A stretch of 64,000 nucleotides of DNA from Candidatus Zemynaea palustris. GTDB taxonomy: Bacteria > Vulcanimicrobiota > Vulcanimicrobiia > Vulcanimicrobiales > Vulcanimicrobiaceae. The DNA lies in contig PLCB01000056.1 in the NCBI GenBank assembly GCA_003134695.1, forward strand, positions 32,228 to 96,227. Direction: 5' to 3'. Below, one piece after another: positions 29,337 to 38,162 of the stretch (position 1 is the stretch's first letter; the number at the start of each line of letters is the position of its first letter). The notes under the pieces are model-generated. The model had not been told where the DNA came from. It made no database searches and saw only the letters and a list, made by a program, of their open reading frames with translations. A program made the translations under genes and the position numbers.

Positions 29337-29591
29337 ATGGCGTACATCATCACCGAACCGTGCATCGGAACGCGAGACAAATCGTGCGTCGACGTTTGCC
29401 CGGTCGATTGCATCCACGGCTCGCCCGAAGACGAAGAAAAGAAGGGGATGCTGTACATCGATCCCGAGGTGTGTATCGATTGCGGCGCCTGCGTCTCGGC
29501 TTGTCCGGTCGAGGCGATTTATGCCGACTCCGACGTGCCGGATAAGTGGAAGAACTACACCGAGATCAACGCCGAGTTCTTCAAGAAGTAG
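29337..29591 (+). CDS. fdxA: 7Fe-type ferredoxin ([3Fe-4S][4Fe-4S])
   Basis: Has 84 residues and resembles the FdxA ferredoxins of Actinobacteria and Thermus. AYIITEPCIGTRDKSCVDVC and CPVDCIH provide the first cluster's cysteines, and CIDCGACVSACPVEAIY the second. Cysteine spacing in the first half (C-x7-C-x3-C) fits a 3Fe/4Fe protein rather than a 2[4Fe-4S] clostridial ferredoxin. Small cytoplasmic electron carrier. Only 12 bases separate it from the methyltransferase gene, so it may be the electron donor for the downstream flavoprotein; that is inference. Confidence 0.93.
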   Translation: MAYIITEPCIGTRDKSCVDVCPVDCIHGSPEDEEKKGMLYIDPEVCIDCGACVSACPVEAIYADSDVPDKWKNYTEINAEFFKK

Positions 29592-29603
29592 TGTAGGCGC
29601 TCG

Positions 29604-30284
29604 ATGAGCGCGCGCGTGGACGCCGCCGAGCTGATGGACGACCCGAGCGTCGATCCGCAACTGCTCGCTGGAAATTTCAGCGACATCGAACGCGCGAATC
29701 GCTGGTTCGGGGGCCTGGCCCCGGTCATGCGCGAGGTTTTCAGCCGGCAAGCCGAACGCGTGCTGGACGTCGGCTGCGGCAGTGCGGACGTCGCGCGCGC
29801 GCTGGTACGAGAGGCGCGCCGGCGCGGACGCCGGATCGACGTCGTTTGCCTCGACCACAGCGAGAAGGTCCTGGCGATCGCGCGGGCGCGAACCGGCGAC
29901 GAACCGTCGATCCGGTTTGCCTGCGCCGACGCGACGGCGCTTCCGTTTCCGGACGCGTCGTTCGCCGTCGTCACCTGCAATCTCACGTTGCACCATTTCG
30001 AACCGAGCGAAGCCGCGGCCGCGCTGCGCGAGATGCGGCGCGTCGCGCGGCTCACGCCGCTGGTATGCGATCTGCGGCGCTCGGCGTTGGCGCTCGTGGC
30101 GACCAAGATCTTCGTTACGCTTTTCGCACACAACCGGCTCACCCGACACGACGCGCCGCTCTCGGCGCGGCGCGCCTACACGACCGATGAGGCGCTGAAC
30201 CTCGCGCGCGAGGCGGGCTGGGACGCGCCGCACGTCCGGCGTTATCCGTTCGCACGAATGATGCTGAGCGACGACCATGCCTGA
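29604..30284 (+). CDS. Class I SAM-dependent methyltransferase
   Basis: Has 226 residues. The SAM-binding motif I is VLDVGCGSADVARALV, motif II the acidic CLDHS, and NLTLHHFEPSEAAAALREM the post-motif region. The segment ERANRWFGGLAPVM resembles small-molecule methyltransferases found next to polyketide synthase and geranylgeranyl-reductase-like genes. The C-terminus (TTDEALNLAREAGW) is usual for UbiE/Coq5-like enzymes. It overlaps the next gene by 8 bases. The acceptor is unknown; the operon suggests a polyketide, quinone or lipid-like product. Confidence 0.85.
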   Translation: MSARVDAAELMDDPSVDPQLLAGNFSDIERANRWFGGLAPVMREVFSRQAERVLDVGCGSADVARALVREARRRGRRIDVVCLDHSEKVLAIARARTGDEPSIRFACADATALPFPDASFAVVTCNLTLHHFEPSEAAAALREMRRVARLTPLVCDLRRSALALVATKIFVTLFAHNRLTRHDAPLSARRAYTTDEALNLAREAGWDAPHVRRYPFARMMLSDDHA

Positions 30285-31452
30285 CGTCGTCGTCGTCGGC
30301 GGCGGACCGGCCGGCGCATCCTGCGCGCTGAACCTCGCGCGCCGCGGCGTCGACGTGACGATCGTCGAACGCGCGCGTTTCCCGCGCCGCAAGGTTTGCG
30401 GCGAGTATCTCAACGCTGGAGCGATGGCCGCCCTCGACGAACTCGGCGTCGGGGCAAGCGTTCGCGAACGCGCCCGACGACTCACCGGCGTACGGCTCGT
30501 CACGCCGAAGATCGATCCCGTCGAGTTGCGCTTTCCCTCGCCCGCCTTTGCGCTGGCGCGCGCGACGCTCGACGACCGGCTGCTCGATGCCGCGCTGGCG
30601 GCGGGAGCGATGCTCGTGCACGCGCGCGTCGAAGACCTGCTCTACGAAGGCCGGCGCGTCGCCGGCGTTGCGGCGCGCGGCGACGACGGAGCGTCGGCGA
30701 AATTGCGCGCGCGATTCGTCGTCGGCGCCGACGGAAGCGGTTCGCTCGTCGCGCGCAAACTCGATCTCGTCCGAGCCTCGCGAGGTGCGCGACGTTTCGC
30801 GCTCGGCGGCCACTACCTCGGTTTCGACGACCTCGGCGGATTCGTCGAGATGCACGTCGATCGCGGTACGTACTTTGCGCTGAACCCGCTTCCCGGCGCT
30901 CTGACCAACGTGATGGTCGTCGTGCGCGAAAAGCAACTCGCCACGTGGTCGCAGGCCGTTGACGAAGGCGTGCGCGGTGCGGCTGCGACGCTCGGGGGAG
31001 GCCGGCGTTCGTTCGACGGCGCCGAACGCGTCGGCGCGCGGGCCACGATCGGGCCGCTCGAGTTCGGGGTCCGCGCGGTAACCCAGCCGGGCGCGCTCTT
31101 GGTGGGGGACGCCGCCGGCTTTCTCAACCCTTTCACCGGGCAGGGCGTGTTCCTCGCATTGCGAGGCGGCATCGACGCCGCCGTCGCGATCGACGACGTG
31201 TTGACCGGGCGCGCGAGCGAGGAGGTCGCGTTCGCCGGTTATGCGGCGCAGCGCACACGCGATTTCGAGCGACGCCGGAAACTCGCGCGAGTCGTCGATC
31301 TGCTGGTCGACGTCCCGTTCCTCGCGCGACGCGCGTCGGCTCGCTTGCGTCGCTTTCCGGAATTGGGCGAGCACCTCATGAACGCCCTGAGCGGCGGCGT
31401 TGCGTCACAGCGCGCGCCTTCGCCGGCCCTGCTAGCGCGGCTCATCGTATGA
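30277..31452 (+). CDS. FAD-dependent oxidoreductase, geranylgeranyl-reductase/halogenase superfamily
   Basis: Has 391 residues. The N-terminal dinucleotide-binding motif VVVVGGGPAGASCALNLARR, then RFPRRKVCGEYLNAGAMAAL (characteristic of the geranylgeranyl reductase group), FVVGADGSGSLVARKL, and the second FAD motif LLVGDAAGFLNPFTGQGVFLA. Likely reduces or oxidises a lipid-like or aromatic intermediate, perhaps with electrons from the ferredoxin four genes' span upstream. Overlaps both neighbours by a few bases. Confidence 0.87.
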   Translation: MPDVVVVGGGPAGASCALNLARRGVDVTIVERARFPRRKVCGEYLNAGAMAALDELGVGASVRERARRLTGVRLVTPKIDPVELRFPSPAFALARATLDDRLLDAALAAGAMLVHARVEDLLYEGRRVAGVAARGDDGASAKLRARFVVGADGSGSLVARKLDLVRASRGARRFALGGHYLGFDDLGGFVEMHVDRGTYFALNPLPGALTNVMVVVREKQLATWSQAVDEGVRGAAATLGGGRRSFDGAERVGARATIGPLEFGVRAVTQPGALLVGDAAGFLNPFTGQGVFLALRGGIDAAVAIDDVLTGRASEEVAFAGYAAQRTRDFERRRKLARVVDLLVDVPFLARRASARLRRFPELGEHLMNALSGGVASQRAPSPALLARLIV

Positions 31453-31895
31453 CGACGACCACGACGTCGATCGTCATCGCAGCCTCGCCACAAACGATCT
31501 ATTCGTTCGCGGCGGCAACCGAGCGCTGGCCCGAGTTCTTGCCGCATTATCGTTACGTCCGCGTCGTCGAGCGCAACGGCGAATCGCGCGTCGTCGAGAT
31601 GTCGGCGTGGCGCGGCTTCATCCCGATTGAATGGACCGCGCGTCAAGTCAACGATCCGGTTCGACCACATATCGCGTTTCATCACGTAAAAGGGTGGACG
31701 CGCGGAATGGACGTCGAATGGCGTTTTGAGCCGGTCGAAAGGGGGACGCGCGTCACGATCGAGCATCGTCTGCAGTTCCTCTTCCCGATCGCGGCCGGGT
31801 GGCTGGGCGAACACGTCGTCGGACGTTTCTTCATCGACAACGTCGCGCGCAAGACGCTGGCGCGAATGAAGATCTTGTCGGAGACCGCCGGATGA
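31449..31895 (+). CDS. SRPBCC (START/Bet v1-like) protein, polyketide cyclase/aromatase type
   Basis: Has 148 residues. The N-terminal strand with IVIAASPQTIYSFAAATERWPEFLPHY, cut here to its core SPQTIYSFAAATERWPEF, is the typical entry of polyketide-cyclase-like SRPBCC proteins. The rest alternates strands and ends in a long helix (NVARKTLARMKIL). These small hydrophobic-cavity proteins cyclise or carry polyketide and quinone intermediates. Placed between a flavoprotein and a ketosynthase gene, with four-base overlaps on both sides. Confidence 0.82.
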   Translation: MTTTTTSIVIAASPQTIYSFAAATERWPEFLPHYRYVRVVERNGESRVVEMSAWRGFIPIEWTARQVNDPVRPHIAFHHVKGWTRGMDVEWRFEPVERGTRVTIEHRLQFLFPIAAGWLGEHVVGRFFIDNVARKTLARMKILSETAG

Positions 31896-33145
31896 ACGGA
31901 AACGGCCGCGCTCTCCATCGCGTCGCCGTGACCGGCATCGGTGTCATCACCCCGATCGGAACCGGAGTTCGCGAATTCTGGGAGGCGACGCTGGCCGGGA
32001 AGATCGGGACGAAATCGATCACGCGCTTCGATCCGAGCCAATTCAATTCGCACGTCGCCGCCCAAGTCGACGATTTCGACCCGGCCGATTATCTCAGCGA
32101 CACGAAACGCTTGCGCCGCACCGATCGCTTCGCGCAGTTTTCCATCGCGGCGTCGAGGCTTGCCCTCGAGGATGCGGGTTATCGCATCGAGGACGGCGAC
32201 GACGTCGGCGTTTGGATCGGCTCGGCACTCGGCGGTCTCGCGTACGCGGAGGAACAGCACGACCGGTATCACCTCGAAGGTTTGCGCGCGGTGAAGCCGC
32301 TCTTGGCGATCGCAGTCTTCGGCGGAAGCGCGACCACCAACATCGCCCTCGAATTCGGGATCCGCGGCCCGAACGTCGCCAATTCGAACTCGTGCGCCGC
32401 CGGTACCGTCGCGATCGGCGACGCGTTTCGCGCGATCGCGCGTGGAGAAGTGCGGGCCGCGCTCGCCGGCGGCGTCGAGGCGCCGCTCTCGCCGCTGATC
32501 TTCGGAGCATTCGCCCTGATCAGCTCGATGTCGAAGCGCAACGACGATCCGCCGCACGCCAGCCGTCCCTTCGACGCCGGCCGCGACGGATTCGTGATGG
32601 CCGAAGGCGCCGGCGTCCTCGTGCTCGAGCGCTACGAAGACGCGGTCGCGCGCGGCGCGAGGATCTACGGCGAAATCTCGGGTTTCGGTCTGACCGGCGA
32701 CGCGCACCATATGACGGCGCCGCTGCCCGACGGGACGAGTGCGGCGCGCGCCATCGCGGCGGCGCTCGCCGAGGCGGGCGTCGCGCCGGACGAGGTCGAG
32801 CTCGTCGACGCGCACGGTTCGTCGAGTCCACTCAACGATCGAACCGAGACGATCGCCTACAAGCGCGTCTTCGGCGAACGCGCGACGCGTATTCCGATCG
32901 CCGCGACGAAAGGCCAGCACGGCCACGCGCTCGGCGCGACCGGCGTCTGGGAGGCTGCCCTGACGCTGCTCGCGATGCAGCACGATACGATTCCGCCGAT
33001 CGTGAACCTTGAACGCGTCGACCCCGAGTGCGATCTCGACCTCTCTCGTGGCGCACGCGAAGCGAGGCCGCGCATCGCCGTTTCGAACTCGACCGGATTC
33101 GGCGGGATCAACGCCGCCCTCGTGCTCCGCGCCGCTGAAGGGTAG
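31892..33145 (+). CDS. Beta-ketoacyl-ACP synthase II (FabF-like)
   Basis: Has 417 residues from the ATG overlapping the SRPBCC stop. Full thiolase-fold ketosynthase with the catalytic triad in place: Cys168 in ANSNSCAAGTVA, His308 in DAHGSSSPLND (usually NAHGTSTPLND), and Lys340/His345 in ATKGQHGHALGATG (usually STKxxxGHxxGAAG). The altered active-site loops suggest a specialised rather than a housekeeping FabF. No acyl carrier protein or malonyl transferase is nearby. It closes the fdx-methyltransferase-flavoprotein-SRPBCC operon, whose product is unknown. Confidence 0.88.
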   Translation: MNGNGRALHRVAVTGIGVITPIGTGVREFWEATLAGKIGTKSITRFDPSQFNSHVAAQVDDFDPADYLSDTKRLRRTDRFAQFSIAASRLALEDAGYRIEDGDDVGVWIGSALGGLAYAEEQHDRYHLEGLRAVKPLLAIAVFGGSATTNIALEFGIRGPNVANSNSCAAGTVAIGDAFRAIARGEVRAALAGGVEAPLSPLIFGAFALISSMSKRNDDPPHASRPFDAGRDGFVMAEGAGVLVLERYEDAVARGARIYGEISGFGLTGDAHHMTAPLPDGTSAARAIAAALAEAGVAPDEVELVDAHGSSSPLNDRTETIAYKRVFGERATRIPIAATKGQHGHALGATGVWEAALTLLAMQHDTIPPIVNLERVDPECDLDLSRGAREARPRIAVSNSTGFGGINAALVLRAAEG

Positions 33146-33158
33146 GCGCCGTCAGCAG

Positions 33159-33311
33159 CTAGGCGGCCTGGGGCATGGCTTCGAGCGCCTGGCGGTGGTC
33201 GCGGTGGTCGGCGTTCATTCCGCAATCGACGCACCTGGCAAAGAGACCGAAGGCGGCTTCGTACGGTTCGTCGTGGATGCGGTCGCAGTCGGGGCAGTGA
33301 TAGAGTGTCAT
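33159..33311 (-). CDS. 50-residue zinc-ribbon protein
   Basis: Conceptual translation gives MTLYHCPDCDRIHDEP, then RCVDCGMNADHRDHRQ and a short tail. The two CxxC knuckles (CPDC, CVDC) 20 residues apart plus several histidines indicate a zinc ribbon. A GGAGG lies ten bases before the ATG (33311). It is too short for most gene callers but has a complete frame, motif and ribosome-binding site. It lies convergent to the ketosynthase gene, 13 bases away, and downstream of the menA-like gene on the same strand. Function unknown. Confidence 0.7.
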   Translation of the reverse strand: MTLYHCPDCDRIHDEPYEAAFGLFARCVDCGMNADHRDHRQALEAMPQAA

Positions 33312-33347
33312 GGCTCGTGTACCTCCGCCCGCATCATCCCAGGGGGG

Positions 33348-33367
33348 TGTGCCAACTGTATGGCACA
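33348..33367. promoter_or_regulatory. Inverted repeat TGTGCCA-N6-TGGCACA
   Basis: Perfect 7-base arms with a 6-base spacer, 37 bases before the zinc-ribbon start and 31 bases past the end of the menA-like gene on the minus strand. It has the form of a helix-turn-helix operator, or a short hairpin ending the menA-like transcript, but lacks a T-run. Function is a guess. Confidence 0.4.
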
Positions 33368-33398
33368 GCGAATCGCGCCGCGACCGAATCTCTTGGAA

Positions 33399-34313
33399 CT
33401 ACATGCCCCAAGGCAGCGGGACGAGGTAGCCGAGCAGCCCGCTCGCGCTGACCAGGAAGAAGAATGCGACCCCCCGTGCCGCGCTCGTCGCGTCCGAGCC
33501 GCCCTCGGCGACGGTGCGCGCGAACGCGGCGCCCAACGCGAGCGCCGCGGGGATCGTCACCGCGCCGAGGATCACGACGCTCAGCGGCGCACCGGTGCCG
33601 AACGCGACCAAGGCGCCGGCGTACACGACGACGAGTGCCGCCTGTCCCAGTGGGACGATTGCGGTGCGTCCCGCGCGCACCAAGAGATTGCGCTTTCCTC
33701 CGATCGTGTCGCATTCGATGTCGGGCAATTCGACCGCGAGCATCATCGCGAACATCGCCGCCGCACCGGGCAAGGTCGCGGCGAGCGCCAGCGCCGTGAA
33801 CGGGCGATCTTGCGCCGCGTAGGCGCACAGCGGGAAGAGGATGGCGACGATCAGGGCAGTGTCGAGTTCACCCAGGCCGCGGGCGAGCAGCCGAAGCGGC
33901 GGCGACGAGTACGACCAAGCGAGCAGGGCGATGACGGCCGCGAGCAGCGCCGCGATCCCATGCCCTTCCAGCGCAAGCATCGTGGTGCCGACGAGACCGA
34001 GTCCGAGCGAGACGACGGCCGCGACGAGCGCGACGCGCGGTGCGAGCGTTCCCTCGACCAAGACCCCGCTGCCGCCGGAAAAGTCCGTCCGGACTGCGAG
34101 TGCGTCGACGAAACGATCGAAGTAATCGTTCGAATAGTGCGTCATCAACTGGAGGGTGCTGACCGTGAACTGCGCGGTCAGCCAGGCGCGCCAATCGATG
34201 GGGCCTTTCGCGACGTAGGCCGCGACGGCGGTCCCGAGGCCGACGCCGACCGCACCGCCGGCCAAGAAGAGCGGTCGCGAGAGTCGCACGAAGGCTGAGA
34301 GACGGTCGCGCAC
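33399..34313 (-). CDS. UbiA-superfamily prenyltransferase (MenA-like)
   Basis: Integral-membrane enzyme, 304 residues from a GTG, with about eight to nine hydrophobic helices. The two aspartate-rich motifs that bind the prenyl diphosphate via magnesium are present: NDYFDRFVD near residue 62 and the second in ELPDIECDTIGGKRN. Layout is closest to 1,4-dihydroxy-2-naphthoate polyprenyltransferase, so menaquinone synthesis is the default reading. A role with the facing ketosynthase operon, prenylating its product, is also possible. No other men genes are in the window. Confidence 0.85.
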   Translation of the reverse strand: MRDRLSAFVRLSRPLFLAGGAVGVGLGTAVAAYVAKGPIDWRAWLTAQFTVSTLQLMTHYSNDYFDRFVDALAVRTDFSGGSGVLVEGTLAPRVALVAAVVSLGLGLVGTTMLALEGHGIAALLAAVIALLAWSYSSPPLRLLARGLGELDTALIVAILFPLCAYAAQDRPFTALALAATLPGAAAMFAMMLAVELPDIECDTIGGKRNLLVRAGRTAIVPLGQAALVVVYAGALVAFGTGAPLSVVILGAVTIPAALALGAAFARTVAEGGSDATSAARGVAFFFLVSASGLLGYLVPLPWGM

Positions 34314-34360
34314 GAGGCCGCATTGCTCACGGCGGAGGACCGCACCCGCGCGAGGCGCAA

Positions 34361-34370
34361 AAAGGCCTTT
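34361..34370. promoter_or_regulatory. Palindrome AAAGGCCTTT in the menA-like/iclR divergent gap
   Basis: A perfect 10-base palindrome, AT-rich at both ends, in the 85-base gap between the divergent menA-like (start 34313) and iclR (start 34399) genes. It is a possible autoregulatory site, since IclR proteins usually bind short palindromes next to their own gene. Short enough to be chance. Confidence 0.3.
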
Positions 34371-34398
34371 CGCATCTCAAAAACCGGAGGGTCGCAGC

Positions 34399-35202
34399 CT
34401 GATCATCGAGCGGCGCACGACAGAACGGGGAAGGCCCAAGGTACAATCCGTCGACCGGACGCTCGACGTCCTCGAAGCGCTCGCGACGCGGCGCAGCGCC
34501 ACGGGGATCAGCGAGCTCGCGCAGATCGTCGGCCTGCACGTCAGCACCGTGCACCGGTTGCTCGCGACGCTCGTCGACCGCGGCTACGTGCGACAAGATC
34601 CGGAGAGCTCGCGGTACCACCTCGGCTCGCGCATCTTCACGCTCGCAAGCGCCGCCGATATCCATCTCGATCTGCGTCTGGTGGCGCGGCCCTATCTCGA
34701 ACGGATGATGCGACACTCGGGCGAGACCGCGAATTTGGTGACGGCGAGCGAAAATGAGGTGGTGTACCTCGATCAGGTCGCGAGCATGCACCTCGTCAAG
34801 ATGTTCACGACGCCGGGGATGCGCGTTCCGTTCTACTGCACGGGAACGGGGAAGGCGATCCTGGCCTTTAAACCGTTCGACTTCGTCGAGAGCGTGCTGC
34901 AGGGTCCGTTCAAACGTTATACGCCCCACACGCACGTGAACCGCGCCGCGATCGAGAAGGACCTCGCGCAGATTCGCCGCCTCGGGTATTCGGTCGACAA
35001 CGAAGAGATGGAAGAAGGCGTGCGCTGCTTGGCGGTGCCGATCTTCGATCGCCGGCGGCAGGTCGTCGGCGCGCTTTCGGTGTCGGGTCCTACGACCAGA
35101 ATGACGCTCGACCGGGTCGACAAACTGGCCTCGAACGCGCGCGCGATCGCCGACGAGTTGTCGCGTCAACTCGGCTTCGAGTCGGAACTACCAATAACGT
35201 AG
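34399..35202 (+). CDS. IclR-family transcriptional regulator, apparent CTG start
   Basis: Has 267 residues if started at CTG 34399, eight bases after a perfect GGAGG. The first ATG in frame (34549) would delete the helix-turn-helix. Before it lie [18 protein letters not shown] and [20 protein letters not shown], the winged-helix DNA-binding domain. The C-terminal effector domain includes [48 protein letters not shown] and GALSVSGP. It faces the iron alcohol dehydrogenase gene with a 15-base overlap of the two 3' ends. Its effector and targets are unknown. Confidence 0.88.
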   Translation: MIIERRTTERGRPKVQSVDRTLDVLEALATRRSATGISELAQIVGLHVSTVHRLLATLVDRGYVRQDPESSRYHLGSRIFTLASAADIHLDLRLVARPYLERMMRHSGETANLVTASENEVVYLDQVASMHLVKMFTTPGMRVPFYCTGTGKAILAFKPFDFVESVLQGPFKRYTPHTHVNRAAIEKDLAQIRRLGYSVDNEEMEEGVRCLAVPIFDRRRQVVGALSVSGPTTRMTLDRVDKLASNARAIADELSRQLGFESELPIT

Positions 35203-36492
35203 CGCGTCGCTGAAGAGCCGCTCGAGTTCGGGCGGCCCGACCTCGCATGGCGCGTTGGCCAAGAGCCGCTTCTGCGGCGCTGCGCCGTCGCGCAGCGCGC
35301 CGAGATCGTCGCGCGTGAAACCGACCCCGCCGATTCCGTTGGGCATCTTCGTCGCGCGCATCAGCACCTGGATGCGCGTCGCCAAGATATCGCCGGCGTC
35401 GGCCGGAGCGGCGCCGCCCACGTTCGCGCCGAGCAGCTCGGCGGCCTTGAGGTGGCGTTCGGGATTCGTCGGCGCGGTGAAGCGTGCCGCCGCCGGTGCG
35501 TTCACGATCACGGCCATCCCGTGCGGCACGATCGCGTGGTCTTGCGGATAATCCGGCGGCCGGTACTCGCGCACCAATCCGCCGACGGCGTAGGCCATCG
35601 CGTGGGGCACCTGAACGCCGGCGTTGCCGAACCCGATCCCGGCGAGCGTCGCCGCGAACATCATGCGTTCGCGCGCCTCGCCGTCGCCGGCGTCGTCGAC
35701 GGCGCGCACGATGTACCGGCCGAGGATCCGCAACGCTTCGAGGCAGGCGAGGTCGCTAAAGGGATTCGCGCCTTGCGACATCGGCCGCCGGCCCGTCTCC
35801 GATCGCTTGCGACGCGTGTACGGCAGTGCGGTGTAACTTTCGAGCGCATGCGAGAGCACGTCGAATCCGCTACAGGCGACGACGGTCTTGGGCAGGGTCA
35901 GCGTGCAATCGGGATCGACCAGCGCGAACGTCGGGCGCAGGCGTTTCGAAGCGATCCCCGTTTTCGTGCCGTGCTCGAGGAAGTCGAAGATCGCGATGCC
36001 GGTGACTTCCGAGCCCGTCCCCGACGTCGTCGGACAGGCGATGTGCGGTCGAAGCGGTCCGGGGACCGGATTCCCCAAGCCGAGCGGTGCGTTGACGTAC
36101 GCCGAAAACTCGGCGGGATGCGTCGCGTAGAGATTCGCCGCCTTACAGGTGTCGATCACCGATCCGCCGCCGACCGAGACGAATCCGTCGAACCGGCCGT
36201 CGCGGGCAAACTCGGTGGCGGCGCGAAACGAGGCGTCGCTTGGTTCGATCTGCGTTTCAGCGTAGACGACGACCTCGAGGCCGGCACCGCGCAGCGCTTG
36301 GGCGACCGTCGCGACCGGTTCGAGACGAGCGAGCGTCTTGTCCGTGAAGAGCGCGACGCGGCGCATCCCCAGATCGTTGGCGTGCGTGCCGGCTTCGCGC
36401 AACACGCCACTGCCGTACGCGAGCCGAGCCGCATCCACCTCAAACGCGGTGTCGCCGCCGGCGACAAATTCGTATCCTTCGCAGCAGAGCAT
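35188..36492 (-). CDS. Iron-type alcohol dehydrogenase, hydroxyacid-oxoacid transhydrogenase-like
   Basis: Has 434 residues. Group III (iron-dependent) dehydrogenase: nucleotide-binding [30 protein letters not shown], and metal ligands within [28 protein letters not shown] and [11 protein letters not shown]. Length and the insertion after ESYTALP ([20 protein letters not shown]) fit the ADHFE1-type hydroxyacid-oxoacid transhydrogenases, which oxidise 4-hydroxybutyrate while reducing 2-oxoglutarate. The substrate is inferred from the subfamily. Divergent from ppx, convergent with iclR. Confidence 0.85.
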   Translation of the reverse strand: MLCCEGYEFVAGGDTAFEVDAARLAYGSGVLREAGTHANDLGMRRVALFTDKTLARLEPVATVAQALRGAGLEVVVYAETQIEPSDASFRAATEFARDGRFDGFVSVGGGSVIDTCKAANLYATHPAEFSAYVNAPLGLGNPVPGPLRPHIACPTTSGTGSEVTGIAIFDFLEHGTKTGIASKRLRPTFALVDPDCTLTLPKTVVACSGFDVLSHALESYTALPYTRRKRSETGRRPMSQGANPFSDLACLEALRILGRYIVRAVDDAGDGEARERMMFAATLAGIGFGNAGVQVPHAMAYAVGGLVREYRPPDYPQDHAIVPHGMAVIVNAPAAARFTAPTNPERHLKAAELLGANVGGAAPADAGDILATRIQVLMRATKMPNGIGGVGFTRDDLGALRDGAAPQKRLLANAPCEVGPPELERLFSDALRYW

Positions 36493-36526
36493 CGCCCGCC
36501 GGTGTTCGCCGGAGGTTCCTCCTCGA

Positions 36527-36541
36527 CCGCTAGAGTAGCGG
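36527..36541. other. Short hairpin before the Ppx/GppA start
   Basis: CCGCTA-GAG-TAGCGG, six-base arms with a 3-base loop, ending ten bases before the ATG at 36552. In mRNA it would lie over the ribosome-binding region, where no clear Shine-Dalgarno is visible. Possible translational control, or part of a -10 element (TAGAGT). Confidence 0.3.
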
Positions 36542-36551
36542 GTGCACTGGG

Positions 36552-38162
36552 ATGTTACTCGGCGCGATCGACGTGGGGACCAACTCGATCCATCTGATCG
36601 TCGTCGAGATGGATCCGCGCTTCGGCACGTCGCGCACGATCCTCAAGGCGCGCGAGATGGTGCGTCTCGGCGGCGGTGCGGCGCTCTTGCGCGGCCACCT
36701 CAGTAAGAAAGCGATCCAACGCGGCATCGCCGCAATCGTGAAGTTCGCGGGCGCGGCCCGCGCTGCCGGCGCCGGCGACATCCGCGCGGTCGCGACCTCG
36801 GCGGTGCGCGAAGCCTCCAACCGTGACGAATTCCTGGCGGCGGTTCGCGCTTCGAGCGGCATCGCCGTCGACGTGCTCAGCGAGGCGGAAGAGGCGCGAC
36901 TCATCCATCTCGGGGTGACGCGTGGGTATCCGATCGGCGAACGGGCCGCATGCATCTTCGACATTGGCGGAGGTTCGACCGAATTCATCATCGGTGACGG
37001 CCATCGGCCGTTTTTCTTGCACAGCGTCAAACTCGGCAGCTTGCGCTTATACGACCAGTTTCTCACCGATCAACAGGCGGCGGCCCTCGGCTATAAGGCG
37101 ATGGAGCGCCATATTCGAGAAGTCCTCGGCGCGACGGCAGACAGGCTGCGCGCCTACCACTTCGACCTCTTGCTCGGCACGTCCGGAACCATCATGGGCT
37201 TGGCCGGCATCGATGCGGCCGATCTGGGCGTAGCCGCGCAGCGCGCGCACGGCTACGTGTTGAAGCTCGAGCGTTTGCGCATGCTGCAGCGCACGATGGT
37301 CAAGATGACGCCGGATGAGCGGCGTAAGATTCCCGGGATGAATCCGCGCCGGGCCGACATCATCGTGGCCGGAAACGCGCTCGTCATCGCGATCATGGAG
37401 ATGCTCGAACGCGACGAGTTGATCGTCTGCGAGCGCGCCTTGCGCGAAGGGATCGTCGTCGATTATTTGGAGCGCAACATCGTCCTCGCGCGCCGGCTTG
37501 GCGATCAGCAGATGCGGCGCTTCGACGCCATCCACGAACTTGCGGAACGCTTCGGCGCCGGGGCCGTGCACGAAAACCAGGTGGCGATACTCGCCTTGCA
37601 GCTCTTCGACGCCCTGAGAGAACTGCACGGATTCGAACCCGCCGACCGCGACGTACTCTTCGCGGCCTCACTCCTCCACGACGTCGGGCGTTCGATCTCC
37701 TCGAGCGGGCACCACAAACACGGTGCGTACATCGTGCGCAACGCCGGTCTGCCGGGTTGGCGCACTGACGAGATCGAGTTGATCGCCGATCTGGTGCGCT
37801 ATCATCGGAAGTCCCTCCCGAAGCCGACGCACCCCGAATGGATCGCGGCGCCGGCGGAGACACGTCGCAAGATCTTGGGACTCGGCGCGCTCTTGCGGCT
37901 GGCCGACGGGCTCGACCGCCGCCACCTCGGCGTCGTCACCTCGCTCGATGCGCGTTTGGAACCCGGCGCCGTCCGCTTGCGGGTCGACGCGCAACAGGAC
38001 GTTGCCCTCGAAATCGAGGCGATGCGCTTCAAGGGCGACATGTTCGAACGCGCCTTCAGCCTGCCGATCGTCGCCGACGTTCACGTGCTTGACGGCTACG
38101 AAACGACGTTCGACAGCGAGCCGAGCGCCTCGGAGATGGAAGCAGTCAGACTCTCCGGGTAA
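36552..38162 (+). CDS. Ppx/GppA-family exopolyphosphatase / pppGpp phosphatase with HD domain
   Basis: Has 536 residues. The actin-like ASKHA fold begins with [20 protein letters not shown] (phosphate-1 loop), with [14 protein letters not shown], the [15 protein letters not shown] phosphate-2 loop, and [14 protein letters not shown]. The C-terminal third (about 340-500) is an HD domain with [17 protein letters not shown] and YHRKSLP. It removes terminal phosphates from polyphosphate and/or converts pppGpp to ppGpp; sequence alone does not separate the two. Immediate neighbours are a polyP-binding CHAD protein and phosphate regulators, so polyP is favoured. Its 3' end overlaps the CHAD gene by 67 bases, tail to tail. 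Confidence 0.9.
   Translation: MLLGAIDVGTNSIHLIVVEMDPRFGTSRTILKAREMVRLGGGAALLRGHLSKKAIQRGIAAIVKFAGAARAAGAGDIRAVATSAVREASNRDEFLAAVRASSGIAVDVLSEAEEARLIHLGVTRGYPIGERAACIFDIGGGSTEFIIGDGHRPFFLHSVKLGSLRLYDQFLTDQQAAALGYKAMERHIREVLGATADRLRAYHFDLLLGTSGTIMGLAGIDAADLGVAAQRAHGYVLKLERLRMLQRTMVKMTPDERRKIPGMNPRRADIIVAGNALVIAIMEMLERDELIVCERALREGIVVDYLERNIVLARRLGDQQMRRFDAIHELAERFGAGAVHENQVAILALQLFDALRELHGFEPADRDVLFAASLLHDVGRSISSSGHHKHGAYIVRNAGLPGWRTDEIELIADLVRYHRKSLPKPTHPEWIAAPAETRRKILGLGALLRLADGLDRRHLGVVTSLDARLEPGAVRLRVDAQQDVALEIEAMRFKGDMFERAFSLPIVADVHVLDGYETTFDSEPSASEMEAVRLSG

Noticed and set aside
29165..29458. N-terminal extension of the ClpE-like protein up to 29458
   Set aside because: Would overlap the divergent ferredoxin gene and adds about 98 residues without family similarity; ATG 29164 has a ribosome-binding site and begins at the zinc finger.
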